Assembly (NCBI GenBank): GCA_947472645.1
Contig: CANJBQ010000019.1
Coordinates: 1-48,241 of the forward strand
Reading direction: 5' to 3'
Source: Burkholderiaceae bacterium
GTDB taxonomy: Bacteria > Pseudomonadota > Gammaproteobacteria > Burkholderiales > Burkholderiaceae
Length of the DNA stretch: 48,241 nucleotides
Every line of letters starts with the position of its first letter. The stretch's first letter is position 1. The notes under the pieces were generated by a model. The model was not told the DNA's origin and made no database searches. It worked only from the letters and a program-made list of their open reading frames with translations. Below, piece by piece: positions 35,301 to 44,503 of this stretch. Position numbers and translations under genes: made by a program.

Positions 35301-36875
35301 ATGGCGATTCAATCGGTTGATGCAAAAACTTTAAAGCAATGGTTACATGGGCAAACTGAAATTGCTGTGTTTGATGTGCGTGAACACGGTCAATATGGAG
35401 AGGCACATCTTTTCTTGGCAACGTCTGTACCGTATAGTCGACTTGAATATGAAGTGGCTCGATTAGCCCCTCGAAAATCTGTAAGGTTAGTGGTTTATGA
35501 CGAAAATGGCGCTGGTGTTTCAGTTAAGGCTGCTCAAGCCCTGATTCAGCAGGGCTATCAAGACATTTATTTGCTGAGTGGTGGCACTCAGGGCTGGCAG
35601 GATGCTGGATTTAATTTGTTTGCTGGAGTAAATCTTCCATCTAAAACCTTTGGGGAGTTAGTTGAGCAGCAGTGTCATACGCCCATAGTGAGTGCTCATG
35701 ATTTAATGAAAATGATGGTCGACCGGGAGGATTTCATCGTTTTAGATGGCAGGCCTCAGAGTGAATTTAAAAAGATGAGTATTCCTGGGGCTCAATGTTG
35801 TCCGAACGGAGAATTAGCCTACCGCATTAAAAGTCTTGTTAGTAACCAAGATACTAAAATCATTATTAATTGTGCTGGGAGAACTCGTAGCATCATTGGC
35901 GCACAAACTCTGATTAATTTAGGGATTAAAAATCCAATCTTTGCGTTAGAGAATGGTACCCAAGGCTGGTATCTGAATGATTATGTCTTAGATCATGGAA
36001 AAGTTGCTCAATACGCTAAGCCTAGAGTCGATGATGAGATTCTGCTTGCCTCAAAGACTTTAGTAAATAAGTTTGATATTCCTTTAATATCCGATGAGCA
36101 ATTTTTATCCTGGAAAAATGATGGAGGTCGATCTTTATACCTCTGTGATGTTAGGACTGCAGAGGAGTTTTCATTCAATGGGCTTCCTGGGGCACAAAAT
36201 ACACCTGGAGGGCAATTAATTCAAGCTACTGATCAATTTGTTGGCGTTCGTAATGCTCGCATTGTTTTGTATGACTCTGATGGAGTGCGTGCAATAACAA
36301 TTGCTAGTTGGTTAAAGCAGATGGGTCATGATGTGGCAGTTCTACAAGAGGGTGTAAATAGTAAAGTTAGCTTACCTAGTATTCAGACGGATCATTTAAT
36401 TGGTAAGGCGACTATTAAGACTGCAGACTTATATCAAATTTATCAAAATGACTCCATCACCACGTTGGATATTCGTGGCAGCATGCAATACCGTAAGAAT
36501 CATTTACCAAATTCTATTTGGGCCATCCGTCCTCAACTACAAGAAATCATACGTGACGCTAAAGAAGCAATACTTTTTATCTCAGATGATCCTGCGCTCA
36601 CTTACGGAGCGCTTTTGGAACTTGATGGGTTTGATCTAAATATACAGGTATATGAATTAGAGGGCCCCAGTTTTCCAAAAGAGTTTGAAACTAAATCCTC
36701 GGAAACCACCCCGCCTGATTTAGACTGTATTGATTTCCTGTTTTTTGTTCATGATCGGCATGATGGCAATAAGGATGCGGCGCGCCGTTACCTTGAGTGG
36801 GAGACTGGCCTGATTGCGCAGTTAGACCAGGACGAAGTAAATCTATATTCAATTCAATTGCTAAGGCTGGATTAA
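35301..36875 (+). CDS. Four-domain rhodanese-like protein
   Basis: This 524-residue protein contains four tandem rhodanese folds at about 1-110, 125-240, 258-360 and 370-460, plus a C-terminal tail rich in charged residues. Only the second has a catalytic cysteine, C191 in INCAGRTRS. The matching positions in the others are D67 (YDENGAG), D325 (YDSDGVR) and D429/D430 (ISDDPAL). So one domain should transfer sulfane sulfur and three are structural or regulatory. AAGGA precedes the ATG. It follows a 3-His cupin gene by 236 bases on the same strand; such cupin-rhodanese pairs process thiol sulfur in betaproteobacteria, though a shared mRNA is uncertain here. Confidence 0.9.
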   Translation: MAIQSVDAKTLKQWLHGQTEIAVFDVREHGQYGEAHLFLATSVPYSRLEYEVARLAPRKSVRLVVYDENGAGVSVKAAQALIQQGYQDIYLLSGGTQGWQDAGFNLFAGVNLPSKTFGELVEQQCHTPIVSAHDLMKMMVDREDFIVLDGRPQSEFKKMSIPGAQCCPNGELAYRIKSLVSNQDTKIIINCAGRTRSIIGAQTLINLGIKNPIFALENGTQGWYLNDYVLDHGKVAQYAKPRVDDEILLASKTLVNKFDIPLISDEQFLSWKNDGGRSLYLCDVRTAEEFSFNGLPGAQNTPGGQLIQATDQFVGVRNARIVLYDSDGVRAITIASWLKQMGHDVAVLQEGVNSKVSLPSIQTDHLIGKATIKTADLYQIYQNDSITTLDIRGSMQYRKNHLPNSIWAIRPQLQEIIRDAKEAILFISDDPALTYGALLELDGFDLNIQVYELEGPSFPKEFETKSSETTPPDLDCIDFLFFVHDRHDGNKDAARRYLEWETGLIAQLDQDEVNLYSIQLLRLD

Positions 36876-36886
36876 AAGCAATAAAA

Positions 36887-36976
36887 TTGGCACAATTGTT
36901 ATTTGTATGGTTGGTAATGGGCGGAGGTATTATTAATATTGGTATTACGCGATTAATGGCTCACTTGATTGGGTAA
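36887..36976 (+). other. Short hydrophobic open frame
   Basis: A 29-codon frame starting with TTG and ending in TAA has a glycine-rich hydrophobic middle (VWLVMGGGIINIGITRLM). It lies 11 bases after the rhodanese stop, with no ribosome site. It may be the end of a lost membrane-protein gene or chance. Confidence 0.2.
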
Positions 36977-37092
36977 TATCATGCTACTTGCAAGACTTGC
37001 GGATCATAAGCATTAATTTTCTAACATGCCCTGAAACCTTAATAATTGAGTTCTCATTGAGTAAAAATTTATTTAGCCGCTCAAATAGGTAT

Positions 37093-37923
37093 TCATTTAT
37101 TCCAACCCATTGCATATAATTTTTTGCAACTATCGTCTAAATCAGCATCTGGATTTGATGAGATTATTTCTAATACTGGCCTATTAGTAAAGCCTATTTC
37201 CTTTAAAACAGTTGGTATGGGTTCGAAGTCAACCGTACCCAATCCTAAAGTATCATGTCGATAAACACTCGTGTTTGTATCCGACAAATGTAAAACCTTC
37301 AAACGTTTCCTGGATTTTCTAATGGCATCAACAATAACTTCGTTAATAAAATGTCCATTTGCAACATCGTAAACGACACCAATACGGTTGTTTCCATAGT
37401 CATCTAATGCTTTCATTAAAGAGTCTATATCTGGTAAAAAAGCAAAAGGCATATTTTCCATTAACAATGAAGTACCAACGTCATTAGCTAATGGCTCTAA
37501 CTCATCAAGGGCATAATATAGGTGCTCCATAAGACGTTCCATAGGAGCCGCAAGTAAAGGATTTGCCTTGCCTGGGCCAAGAACGACACCAGCAATTCCA
37601 AGGTCTCCAGCAAGTTCAATAACGCTACGAAGGTTTTCAAGGCTATAGGTACGCATTTCTTTGCTAGCACCTGCAATATTTAAGTCAATATTGGGCATAT
37701 TCAGTGTGCTAACAACCAGACCATTCGATTCCAGTAAACGACGCAACTCAAGGCGTTGAGACTTACTGCAAGTATTCGGCCATAAATGTCCCGGATACAT
37801 CATCAATTCAAATTCACGGTAGCCTTTTTGAGCTAAAGACTCTATGCAATCTCGAGCCGAATAATTCAAGGTATATGAATAGGTATTAACGGCAAATAAA
37901 GAATTTGGTTGTTGAATGATCAT
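37093..37923 (-). CDS. Sugar phosphate isomerase/epimerase-like TIM-barrel protein
   Basis: This 276-residue protein belongs to the xylose-isomerase-like/AP endonuclease 2 superfamily. Metal ligands appear as E156 in LLMENMP, D186 and H191 in VVYDVANGHF, H212 in LHLSDTN and E252 in PVLEIISS. Family members isomerise or epimerise sugars, inositols or related keto acids with a divalent metal. It is a separate minus-strand gene downstream of the flavoprotein gene (179-base gap). Start is the ATG at 37923. Family membership is firm; the substrate is not visible. Confidence 0.9.
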   Translation of the reverse strand: MIIQQPNSLFAVNTYSYTLNYSARDCIESLAQKGYREFELMMYPGHLWPNTCSKSQRLELRRLLESNGLVVSTLNMPNIDLNIAGASKEMRTYSLENLRSVIELAGDLGIAGVVLGPGKANPLLAAPMERLMEHLYYALDELEPLANDVGTSLLMENMPFAFLPDIDSLMKALDDYGNNRIGVVYDVANGHFINEVIVDAIRKSRKRLKVLHLSDTNTSVYRHDTLGLGTVDFEPIPTVLKEIGFTNRPVLEIISSNPDADLDDSCKKLYAMGWNK

Positions 37924-38028
37924 GAGTTTTGTCTATTAAATGAGATGGTTACTAAATACGGTTAGTAATTTAAGATACTAAAAAAAGCAAATTTACAAGG
38001 CTATTTAGATTTCTAAGAAAACATAAAG

Positions 38029-38044
38029 CACGAAGAAATTCGTG
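38029..38044 (-). terminator. Candidate terminator hairpin
   Basis: CACGAA pairs with TTCGTG around a 4-base loop. On the minus strand it is followed by CTTTATGTTTT, 58 bases after the flavoprotein stop. Stem and tail are modest. Confidence 0.4.
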
Positions 38045-38101
38045 TCTAAGATCGATAAGATGATTGTAACTTGAAACTCACTAATACAGAAAGATCAGCG
38101 A

Positions 38102-39799
38102 TTACATAGACCCACTTGAATGGCGCGCCGCCAAATATCCAAAGGTCATCGCTATTCCAATTTGTGCCCCCGCCCCCGGGTACTCTCCACCCATAACTGA
38201 TTGCATATCATTCCCACAAACGTATAAACCAGTAATTGGAATCCCACGGGAATTGACGACTTGCGCATACTCATTTGAAACCAATCCACGGCTAGTACCC
38301 AAAGGGGTCGGATAAACTTTGATGGCGTAGTATGGGGGACCATTTATCGATCCTAAACAAGGGTTTGGATAGTGATTAGGATCACCATTCGAACGATCAT
38401 ACACATTTTCTCCTTTAGCGAAATCACTATCGTGACCAGTAGTGACATCTGAATTAAATTTATGGATAGTATGGGAAAGATTCATTGGATTAACACCAAC
38501 TTTTTTAGCTAGCTCTTCGATGCTATTTGCTTCATACAAATATCCTTGTTTGATATATTTTGACAAGGAAATAGTCCTTGGCCTAATTAACCCAAAGCCA
38601 TACTTCCAGATAAAGCCCTTAGCACAAATTAAAATGCTGGGGATGGAGGCGGTATGAGCATTTGTTCTATACATTGCACGAACGAACTCGTGATAAGAAA
38701 CCGCCTCATTAACAAATCTACTACCATCGCTATTAACTGCAATCAAACCCGGTTTTGATCGATCTAAAACAATGTGTGGATAAACTAAAACATCCCCATT
38801 ATTTTTATACAAAACTGAACTTGGGAACCATAATGTATTATCTAGCCCAGATTTACCTAAAACACCACCAACAGCAAGACCTAGATCAATAGTTTCGCCT
38901 TGACAACCTTCAAAAGCAGGGCTGTAAAGAGGCGTAGGCCGAGGTAAAAATTCTTGGTATTTTTGATGATTAGAGGGGAAACCACCTCCAGCCAAAACAA
39001 CTCCATTAGTAGCGCTAATATTAATATTTTCACTATTCATTACCACTTGAATTCCAAATACATCGCCAGATTCATTCATCAGTAACTTTTTAGTATCAAC
39101 CTCTAAAAGAAAACATACCTTTCTAGTTGTAAGCTCTTTCAAAAGTGCTCCAACTAAAGCATTACCTAGAACTAAACGTGTGCCCCGATGGTGTTTTAAT
39201 CGATCAAGTAAATATCGAGCCATTAGTTTGGCCCCGACTTTAAAGCTAGTGAGATTAAATTTAATAATCGCTGCAGCTTCCATTCGAGTAATCATCATTC
39301 CACCAAATAGCATCAACACTTCAAGTGGTGACGCTATTATTTTGAACATGGAGCCAAGTAATCTTCCATCAAAAGGCTGGGGCTCTAATGGTCGGCCACC
39401 CGAAGCGGCTCCGGGATGATCTTGTCGGTAATCTGGACTTGAGACATAGGGTTTGAATTTCATTGCTGTATTTTTAATCAGATAATCAATCATGATGGGC
39501 GCATGATCAATAAAAGATTCACGTAATAGCTTATCGGCTTTTTCTCCAACAAGAGAATCAAGATAAGACATTGCTTTTGCTTTGCTATCCTCGAAGCCAA
39601 ATGTCTGTTGAAGTGAATTATTAGGAATCCATACAGTCCCTGATGAGCGAGCTGTTGTACCACCAATAACGTTTGATTTTTCTACAACAAGGACATTACA
39701 GCCTTGAATGCTAGCGACTAAGGCAGCAGTCAATCCGGCGGCGCCAGAACCAATAATTATTAAATCATATTTATGATTTTTATCAAATGGAGTAATCAT
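38102..39799 (-). CDS. FAD-dependent oxidoreductase (KstD/fumarate reductase family)
   Basis: This 565-residue flavoprotein has GSGAAG at 17-22 and the adenine-ribose acid E40. The KstD-type segment VIGGTTARSSGTVWIPNN lies near residue 44, and GEYPGAGAQIGIAMTFG near the C-terminus closes the FAD site. The family includes 3-ketosteroid dehydrogenases and related enzymes that introduce double bonds next to a carbonyl. There are no other steroid-degradation genes in the window, so steroids are not implied. It is a single gene upstream of the isomerase gene, on the same strand as the SsuC-like permease 228 bases away. The substrate is unknown. Confidence 0.9.
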   Translation of the reverse strand: MITPFDKNHKYDLIIIGSGAAGLTAALVASIQGCNVLVVEKSNVIGGTTARSSGTVWIPNNSLQQTFGFEDSKAKAMSYLDSLVGEKADKLLRESFIDHAPIMIDYLIKNTAMKFKPYVSSPDYRQDHPGAASGGRPLEPQPFDGRLLGSMFKIIASPLEVLMLFGGMMITRMEAAAIIKFNLTSFKVGAKLMARYLLDRLKHHRGTRLVLGNALVGALLKELTTRKVCFLLEVDTKKLLMNESGDVFGIQVVMNSENINISATNGVVLAGGGFPSNHQKYQEFLPRPTPLYSPAFEGCQGETIDLGLAVGGVLGKSGLDNTLWFPSSVLYKNNGDVLVYPHIVLDRSKPGLIAVNSDGSRFVNEAVSYHEFVRAMYRTNAHTASIPSILICAKGFIWKYGFGLIRPRTISLSKYIKQGYLYEANSIEELAKKVGVNPMNLSHTIHKFNSDVTTGHDSDFAKGENVYDRSNGDPNHYPNPCLGSINGPPYYAIKVYPTPLGTSRGLVSNEYAQVVNSRGIPITGLYVCGNDMQSVMGGEYPGAGAQIGIAMTFGYLAARHSSGSM

Positions 39800-40027
39800 T
39801 GGATAAAAATTATTCGTATTTTAGATTCAATGGTCATAATCCCTTCTTCTCTGCAAAAACTCTGTTTACTCCTCGGCATCCTACATTAAATCGAGTATTT
39901 AGCGGGAGGCGTGTTGATTTGATCACTAAAAAAATAGGGCTTATTAAATTAAATAAATAATTTCATAGGCAATAACTTTGTGTAAAACTTGAATAAGAAA
40001 TAAAGGACACGGAATTGTATGGATTAT

Positions 40028-40840
40028 TTACTCATGACTTGGACTCCAAATGAGTAGTCGTTTTTCAATAATTGTCACTATCCAGTCAAGAATTAGAGCA
40101 AATAATGTCAATATTACAATCCCCGCCAATACCGCATTAATATCAAAAACTGATTCAGCCTGCAAAATAAGATAGCCAATGCCACTTGCAGAGCCAAGAT
40201 ATTCGCCAACTACGGCACCCACAAAAGCCATTCCTACGGCGGCATGCAAACTTGAAAACATCCAACTTAATGCCGATGGTATGTATACCGTTTGCAAAAG
40301 TTGTAAAGGGGTGGCCCCCAATACTTTTGCATTGGAAAGTACTACATTATTCACTTCCCTAACACCCTGAAACACATTAAAAAACACAACACAAATCACT
40401 AATGTTATTCCTAGTGCAATTTTTGAGCCCATGCCCAGTCCAAACCAAACTATAAATATAGGCGCAAGTATGACTCTAGGCATTGCATTTAAGGCTTTCA
40501 CGTATGGATCTAGCAGTGCAGCAGCCAAAGGGCTAAGGCCTAACCAAAGTCCCGCTGTTGCTCCACCGATTACACCAATAGTAAAAGCAAAAAACGTCTC
40601 AATTAATGTCGTTATTAAATGTGAATAAATATGACCGGATGAAAACCAATCCCAAATTCTACTCAAAACTAGTGAAGGGCGTCCAAAGAAAAATTCCGGA
40701 AGAATTTCTAGAACAATTAAGTATTGCCAAATAAACATTAAGGCAAAAAACAATATCACTCGATATAAGTTAATGCGGCTCATAGAGGGTAGTTTTTTTG
40801 ATTTAAAACTTGGCCTAATTTTGCCAACAGCATCAATCAT
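40028..40840 (-). CDS. ABC transporter permease, SsuC/TauC-type
   Basis: This 270-residue permease has about six helices and the EAA loop NAKVLGATPLQLLQTVYIPS (near residue 172), which contacts the ATPase. Its relatives carry sulfonates, taurine, nitrate, pyrimidine precursors or aromatic acids. Its start overlaps the ATPase stop by 8 bases. The matching receptor gene is at 42515 with an SDR gene between, so the transporter is complete. The SDR suggests an organic acid or alcohol rather than a sulfonate (inference). Confidence 0.93.
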   Translation of the reverse strand: MIDAVGKIRPSFKSKKLPSMSRINLYRVILFFALMFIWQYLIVLEILPEFFFGRPSLVLSRIWDWFSSGHIYSHLITTLIETFFAFTIGVIGGATAGLWLGLSPLAAALLDPYVKALNAMPRVILAPIFIVWFGLGMGSKIALGITLVICVVFFNVFQGVREVNNVVLSNAKVLGATPLQLLQTVYIPSALSWMFSSLHAAVGMAFVGAVVGEYLGSASGIGYLILQAESVFDINAVLAGIVILTLFALILDWIVTIIEKRLLIWSPSHE

Positions 40841-41693
40841 GTGAATCCCCTTTTTTAGAATATTGATAGGCTTTCAATACTTCCTTCTTCATTGCGGCCC
40901 AAATTTGTTTGTGATATTCAATGTATTGCTCAGTTACTCTTACTTCAAACATGTCTCGAGGTCGTGGGAGATCTATGACAAATTCAGCAATAGGATGTGT
41001 TTCAGGCCCTGCCGATAAAACGATGACTCGATCTGATAAAGCAATAGCTTCCTCGAGATCATGCGTTATAAACATAATAGATTTTTTATCCGCACTCCAT
41101 AAATCAAGCAATTCATTTTCCATTAATTGCCTTGTTTGCACATCTAAAGCACTAAATGGCTCATCCATCAAAATGATTTTAGGATCTAAAATCATGGTTT
41201 GCGCTAAAGACACTCTCTTTCTCATACCACCAGATAGTTGATGGGGATAGCGATGCCCATGGCCTGTTAGCCCAACCCTAGCTAACCAGTGATTAGCTAG
41301 GGTTGTTGCCTGATCTTTGTTTACCTTACGATATTGCAGACCTACCATAATATTTTCGATGGCAGTTCGCCAAGGCATTAAAGCTTCGCTTTGGAATAAA
41401 TACCCCACTTGATTACTCATGCCTCCATCTAAAGGCATTCCAAAGATTTTAATTTCTCCTTCTGAGGGATTTAATAAACCAGCGGCTATGTTTAAAAGTG
41501 TTGATTTTCCACAACCTGTAGGACCAACAACAGAAACAAATTCACCAGCCTTGACAGAAAATGAAGTATTTAGAACAGCAGTATAGTCTCCAAACTTAAC
41601 GCTAATATTATTGAAACATAATGCCTCCTGATGATTTTTTTCATCAACTCGTTTTAAATCGTGGCCCTCATCGATACTGGTAGATGTATGCAT
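40833..41693 (-). CDS. ABC transporter ATP-binding protein, SsuB/TauB-type
   Basis: This 286-residue ATPase has Walker A GPTGCGKST (57-65), the LSGGMRKR signature (153-160), Walker B ILMDEP (174-179) and the switch histidine H211. It powers the SsuC-like permease whose gene overlaps its end. The first 25 residues form a polar extension not seen in most relatives. The start lacks a strong ribosome site; the SDR gene ends 9 bases upstream. Confidence 0.95.
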   Translation of the reverse strand: MHTSTSIDEGHDLKRVDEKNHQEALCFNNISVKFGDYTAVLNTSFSVKAGEFVSVVGPTGCGKSTLLNIAAGLLNPSEGEIKIFGMPLDGGMSNQVGYLFQSEALMPWRTAIENIMVGLQYRKVNKDQATTLANHWLARVGLTGHGHRYPHQLSGGMRKRVSLAQTMILDPKIILMDEPFSALDVQTRQLMENELLDLWSADKKSIMFITHDLEEAIALSDRVIVLSAGPETHPIAEFVIDLPRPRDMFEVRVTEQYIEYHKQIWAAMKKEVLKAYQYSKKGDSHD

Positions 41694-41702
41694 TTTTTAA
41701 AC

Positions 41703-42485
41703 TTATTGGGCAAGCCATCCACCATCTATAGAAACAGGAGATCCAGTCATTTCACGGGCTGCGTTGCTACACATGAAGACAATTAATTCGGCCACATCTT
41801 CAGGCATCACAAATCGCCGCGCAGGTTGACGTTCTTGGAAGAAGATTTCAAGAACTTCCTCCCTAGTTTTGCCAGAGTCCTTGATACGCTTTTGAATAGT
41901 TTTTTCTGCATTCGGTGTTAAGGTTGCACCAGGGGCAACTGCATTACAAGTGATGCCGAATGGCAAAGTCTCGAGCGCTACGGCTCTGGTTAAACCAACA
42001 ACAGCGTGCTTGGTTGTCACATAATCAACGCGGTCGGTTGTGCCTGTCATACCCCAATTGGAGGCAATATTAATTATTCGCCCCCATTTTTTTTGTTTCA
42101 TCGCGGGCAAGCAAAGTCGAATTGTATGAAAAGGCGCAGAAACATTCACTGCTAAAGCTCGCTCCCAACCTTCGACAGGAAATGTATCGATAGGCCCAGC
42201 GCCTCTATGAACGGCATTATTGACTAAAATATCAATAGAACCAAGCTTGCTGGATGTTTCTTTTATTAATAGCTCAATTTCTGAAAGCTTTGATAAATCA
42301 GCATTACTAAATGCAGTTTTTACTTTAAATTCCTCAGCAATTTGTTTTGCAATTGCCTCACCATCTTTAATATCTGTTAATCCATGTATCATCACAGCAC
42401 ACCCTCTTTGCGCAAGTGCGCGAGCTGTAGCATTCCCAATACCACCGACAGATCCTGTAACTAACGCTGTTTTTCCTGCTAGCAT
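41703..42485 (-). CDS. SDR-family dehydrogenase (3-hydroxybutyrate dehydrogenase-like)
   Basis: This 260-residue classical SDR has TGSVGGIG (10-17), NNAV at 89-92, and S142, Y155 and K159 (VDYVTTK) as the catalytic set. The ending MTGSPVSIDGGWLAQ is intact. The layout (VHRGAGPIDTFPVEGWERAL, then QRQPARRFVMPEDVAELIVF) is close to 3-hydroxybutyrate dehydrogenases. It oxidises a hydroxy acid or similar alcohol with NAD(H). It sits inside the SsuABC-like operon, 9 bases before the ATPase and 29 bases after the receptor, so it probably acts on the imported compound. Confidence 0.93.
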   Translation of the reverse strand: MLAGKTALVTGSVGGIGNATARALAQRGCAVMIHGLTDIKDGEAIAKQIAEEFKVKTAFSNADLSKLSEIELLIKETSSKLGSIDILVNNAVHRGAGPIDTFPVEGWERALAVNVSAPFHTIRLCLPAMKQKKWGRIINIASNWGMTGTTDRVDYVTTKHAVVGLTRAVALETLPFGITCNAVAPGATLTPNAEKTIQKRIKDSGKTREEVLEIFFQERQPARRFVMPEDVAELIVFMCSNAAREMTGSPVSIDGGWLAQ

Positions 42486-42514
42486 ATTTATTTTTCCTTA
42501 GTTGATGAATAAAT

Positions 42515-43543
42515 TTATTTTGAGCCGTATTTTTTTAAAGCCACCTCGGTGAATGAGTTGTCATAAGTACTATTTAAATTCACTTTTTTGGTCTTAAACT
42601 CCGGCTCCATAGTCGCTAATGCATCAAGGACGTTTTGAGCTGCTTGACGGGTCACTATTCCGTCCCAAGTGAATGCGGATATGTTTTTTGAGATGGCTTC
42701 CCGGTATACAGATTCATTACTCTTGTAATATTCCGGTGGTAAAGATGCAATAATCTCATCAATAGAAGCCGACTTTAACCATTGCATAGACCTGATCATT
42801 GCATTCGTGATAGCCTGAGCAACACCTGGATTTTGTTTTACAAAATCAGTTTTTACATAAACACAACCCGCCAAATAATCGCCATTAAAAGCCGCTTTAG
42901 TGCCTTTTTCATTTCTACTATCAGCTAAGATAATCGCATCTCCATTACGAGTCAGCTCAGTCACAGCTGGATCAAGATTGACAAGTGCATCAAGCTCAGA
43001 ATTATTTCTAATAGAAGCAACAGCGCTACTGCCTATTCCAACACCAATATAACTGGCATCTTGCCAGTTAATCCCTTCTCGCTGTAATAATTGAGCAATA
43101 AAGTTATTTGAAGCACTACCCGGGGAAGATACTCCAATTTTCTTCCCTTTTAAATCTGAAATAGTTCGAATAACCCCTGCCTTCGATTTAGGAATCATGA
43201 GTACATTACCTGGGTATCTTGAGAAGGTTCCAAGACAGGTTAAATTGATACCCTTTAGTTGCATACGAATGGTATGCTCATAAGCACCTTGCGTTGCATC
43301 GGCTCCTCCTCCGATGAGAGCTTGGAGACCTTTTGCACCGGATCCGAATGCAATAGATTTAACATCAAGTCCCTCTTGTAAAAAATAACCCTTATTAAGA
43401 GCAATGGCATAGGGCAACTTATCAATTTGATTTTCTGTTCCGCCGACCGCTATAGTGATAGATTTTTTTTCAGGAGAGATAGTCTGTGCGGCTAAAAAAG
43501 TAGGGGACAACCCTAGCAGTAAACAAATGAATAAATGGAGCAT
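42515..43543 (-). CDS. ABC transporter substrate-binding protein, SsuA/NMT1-like
   Basis: This 342-residue periplasmic receptor has a signal peptide (MLHLFICLLLGLSPTFLAAQ) and the NMT1/SsuA fold: KSITIAVGG, then NKGYFLQEGLDVKSIAFGSG, GGGADATQGAYEH, KGKKIGVSSPGSASN and EGINWQDASYIGVG. It delivers the ligand to the SsuBC-like transporter. It is the first gene of the minus-strand operon and is divergent from the beta-hydroxyacid dehydrogenase gene, 84 bases away. The AGGG-N4-CCCT site at 43605-43616 lies between them. Confidence 0.92.
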   Translation of the reverse strand: MLHLFICLLLGLSPTFLAAQTISPEKKSITIAVGGTENQIDKLPYAIALNKGYFLQEGLDVKSIAFGSGAKGLQALIGGGADATQGAYEHTIRMQLKGINLTCLGTFSRYPGNVLMIPKSKAGVIRTISDLKGKKIGVSSPGSASNNFIAQLLQREGINWQDASYIGVGIGSSAVASIRNNSELDALVNLDPAVTELTRNGDAIILADSRNEKGTKAAFNGDYLAGCVYVKTDFVKQNPGVAQAITNAMIRSMQWLKSASIDEIIASLPPEYYKSNESVYREAISKNISAFTWDGIVTRQAAQNVLDALATMEPEFKTKKVNLNSTYDNSFTEVALKKYGSK

Positions 43544-43604
43544 ATAATGGCCTATAATTTAATTTTTAAAATTTATTCTAGTTCGATTCAAACGAAAGCA
43601 CATT

Positions 43605-43622
43605 AGGGGCAACCCTGAATTT
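43605..43622. promoter_or_regulatory. GGG/CCC dyad in divergent promoter
   Basis: AGGGGCAACCCTGAATTT matches the site at 31236 (AGGGTTAACCCTAAATTT) at 15 of 18 positions. It lies in the short gap between divergent operons, just before the start of the 43628 gene, where an activator or repressor could act. Confidence 0.45.
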
Positions 43623-43627
43623 TGAAT

Positions 43628-44503
43628 ATGTCATCAAAAAAATATATCGGCATTATTGGGTTAGGTGCAATGGGCGGTGCAATTTCGTCACGCTTGATAC
43701 ATTGTGGCTTTACCGTTATTGGATATGATATTAAGCCGAATTTCGAGATCAATCATGGAGTTAAGTTTGTTGAATCTGCAAAAGAAGTAGGCGACTTATG
43801 CGACATTGTTATTGGATGCGTATCAACCCCGGATAGCTATAGAGTTGCTCTGCTTGGTCCAGATGGTCTTGCACAAGGTTTGCGACTCAAGTACTACATA
43901 CATATCGGCACATCTGGCGCTTCTTTAGTCAAAGAACTCGCAAAGGGTTTTAAGCAGGAGGTTATTACTGTGGACGCACCTATTACAGGTGGCATTCACC
44001 GAGCAAGATTAGGGGAATTGACTGTGATTGCATCAGGGCCACTCGCGGCACTTGAATATTTGAGCTTTTTGTTTGAAAGCTATGCAAGTAAGACTGTTTT
44101 GATTAGTGAAAAGATTGGCGAGGCTCAAACTGTAAAATTAATTAATAATTTTCTATCAGCGGCAAATCTTGCTGTCGCTTCTGAGGCAATGACTTTTGGA
44201 GCTAAGCAAGGAATAGACCCTAATAAAATATTCGAAGTTGTCAACAGTGGCACTGGTCAAAGTGATGCAAGTTTAAATAAAATCCCACGATATGTTTTAA
44301 CTAGAGAATTTAATTATGGTGGATCAATGCGGGTTTCACTAAAAGATTTAGGGGAATACTATGATCAAACTCTGACAACGGGTACGTCTAATTCGCTAGC
44401 AAGTGCAGTAAAAGATCTGTATTACAGCGCGGCCGATCATGGTTATATCGATGGAGATATGACCCATGTTGCCAAATATATCGAAGATCTTTCTAACAAA
44501 TAA
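43628..44503 (+). CDS. Beta-hydroxyacid dehydrogenase (3-hydroxyisobutyrate dehydrogenase family)
   Basis: This 291-residue protein has GLGAMG at 11-16, the DAPITGG substrate motif at 116-122 and the catalytic K170 with N174 in GEAQTVKLINNFLSAAN. The family oxidises 3-hydroxyisobutyrate, tartronate semialdehyde, 2-hydroxymethylglutarate and similar acids with NAD(P). I chose the ATG at 43628; a TTG at 43622 would add two residues. Neither has a clear ribosome site. Its stop overlaps the start of the MmgE/PrpD gene by one base (TAATG), so the two are coupled. Confidence 0.92.
   Translation: MSSKKYIGIIGLGAMGGAISSRLIHCGFTVIGYDIKPNFEINHGVKFVESAKEVGDLCDIVIGCVSTPDSYRVALLGPDGLAQGLRLKYYIHIGTSGASLVKELAKGFKQEVITVDAPITGGIHRARLGELTVIASGPLAALEYLSFLFESYASKTVLISEKIGEAQTVKLINNFLSAANLAVASEAMTFGAKQGIDPNKIFEVVNSGTGQSDASLNKIPRYVLTREFNYGGSMRVSLKDLGEYYDQTLTTGTSNSLASAVKDLYYSAADHGYIDGDMTHVAKYIEDLSNK

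Noticed and set aside
38102..39799. Steroid degradation locus
   Set aside because: The KstD-like flavoprotein stands alone; no other steroid-catabolism genes are in the window.
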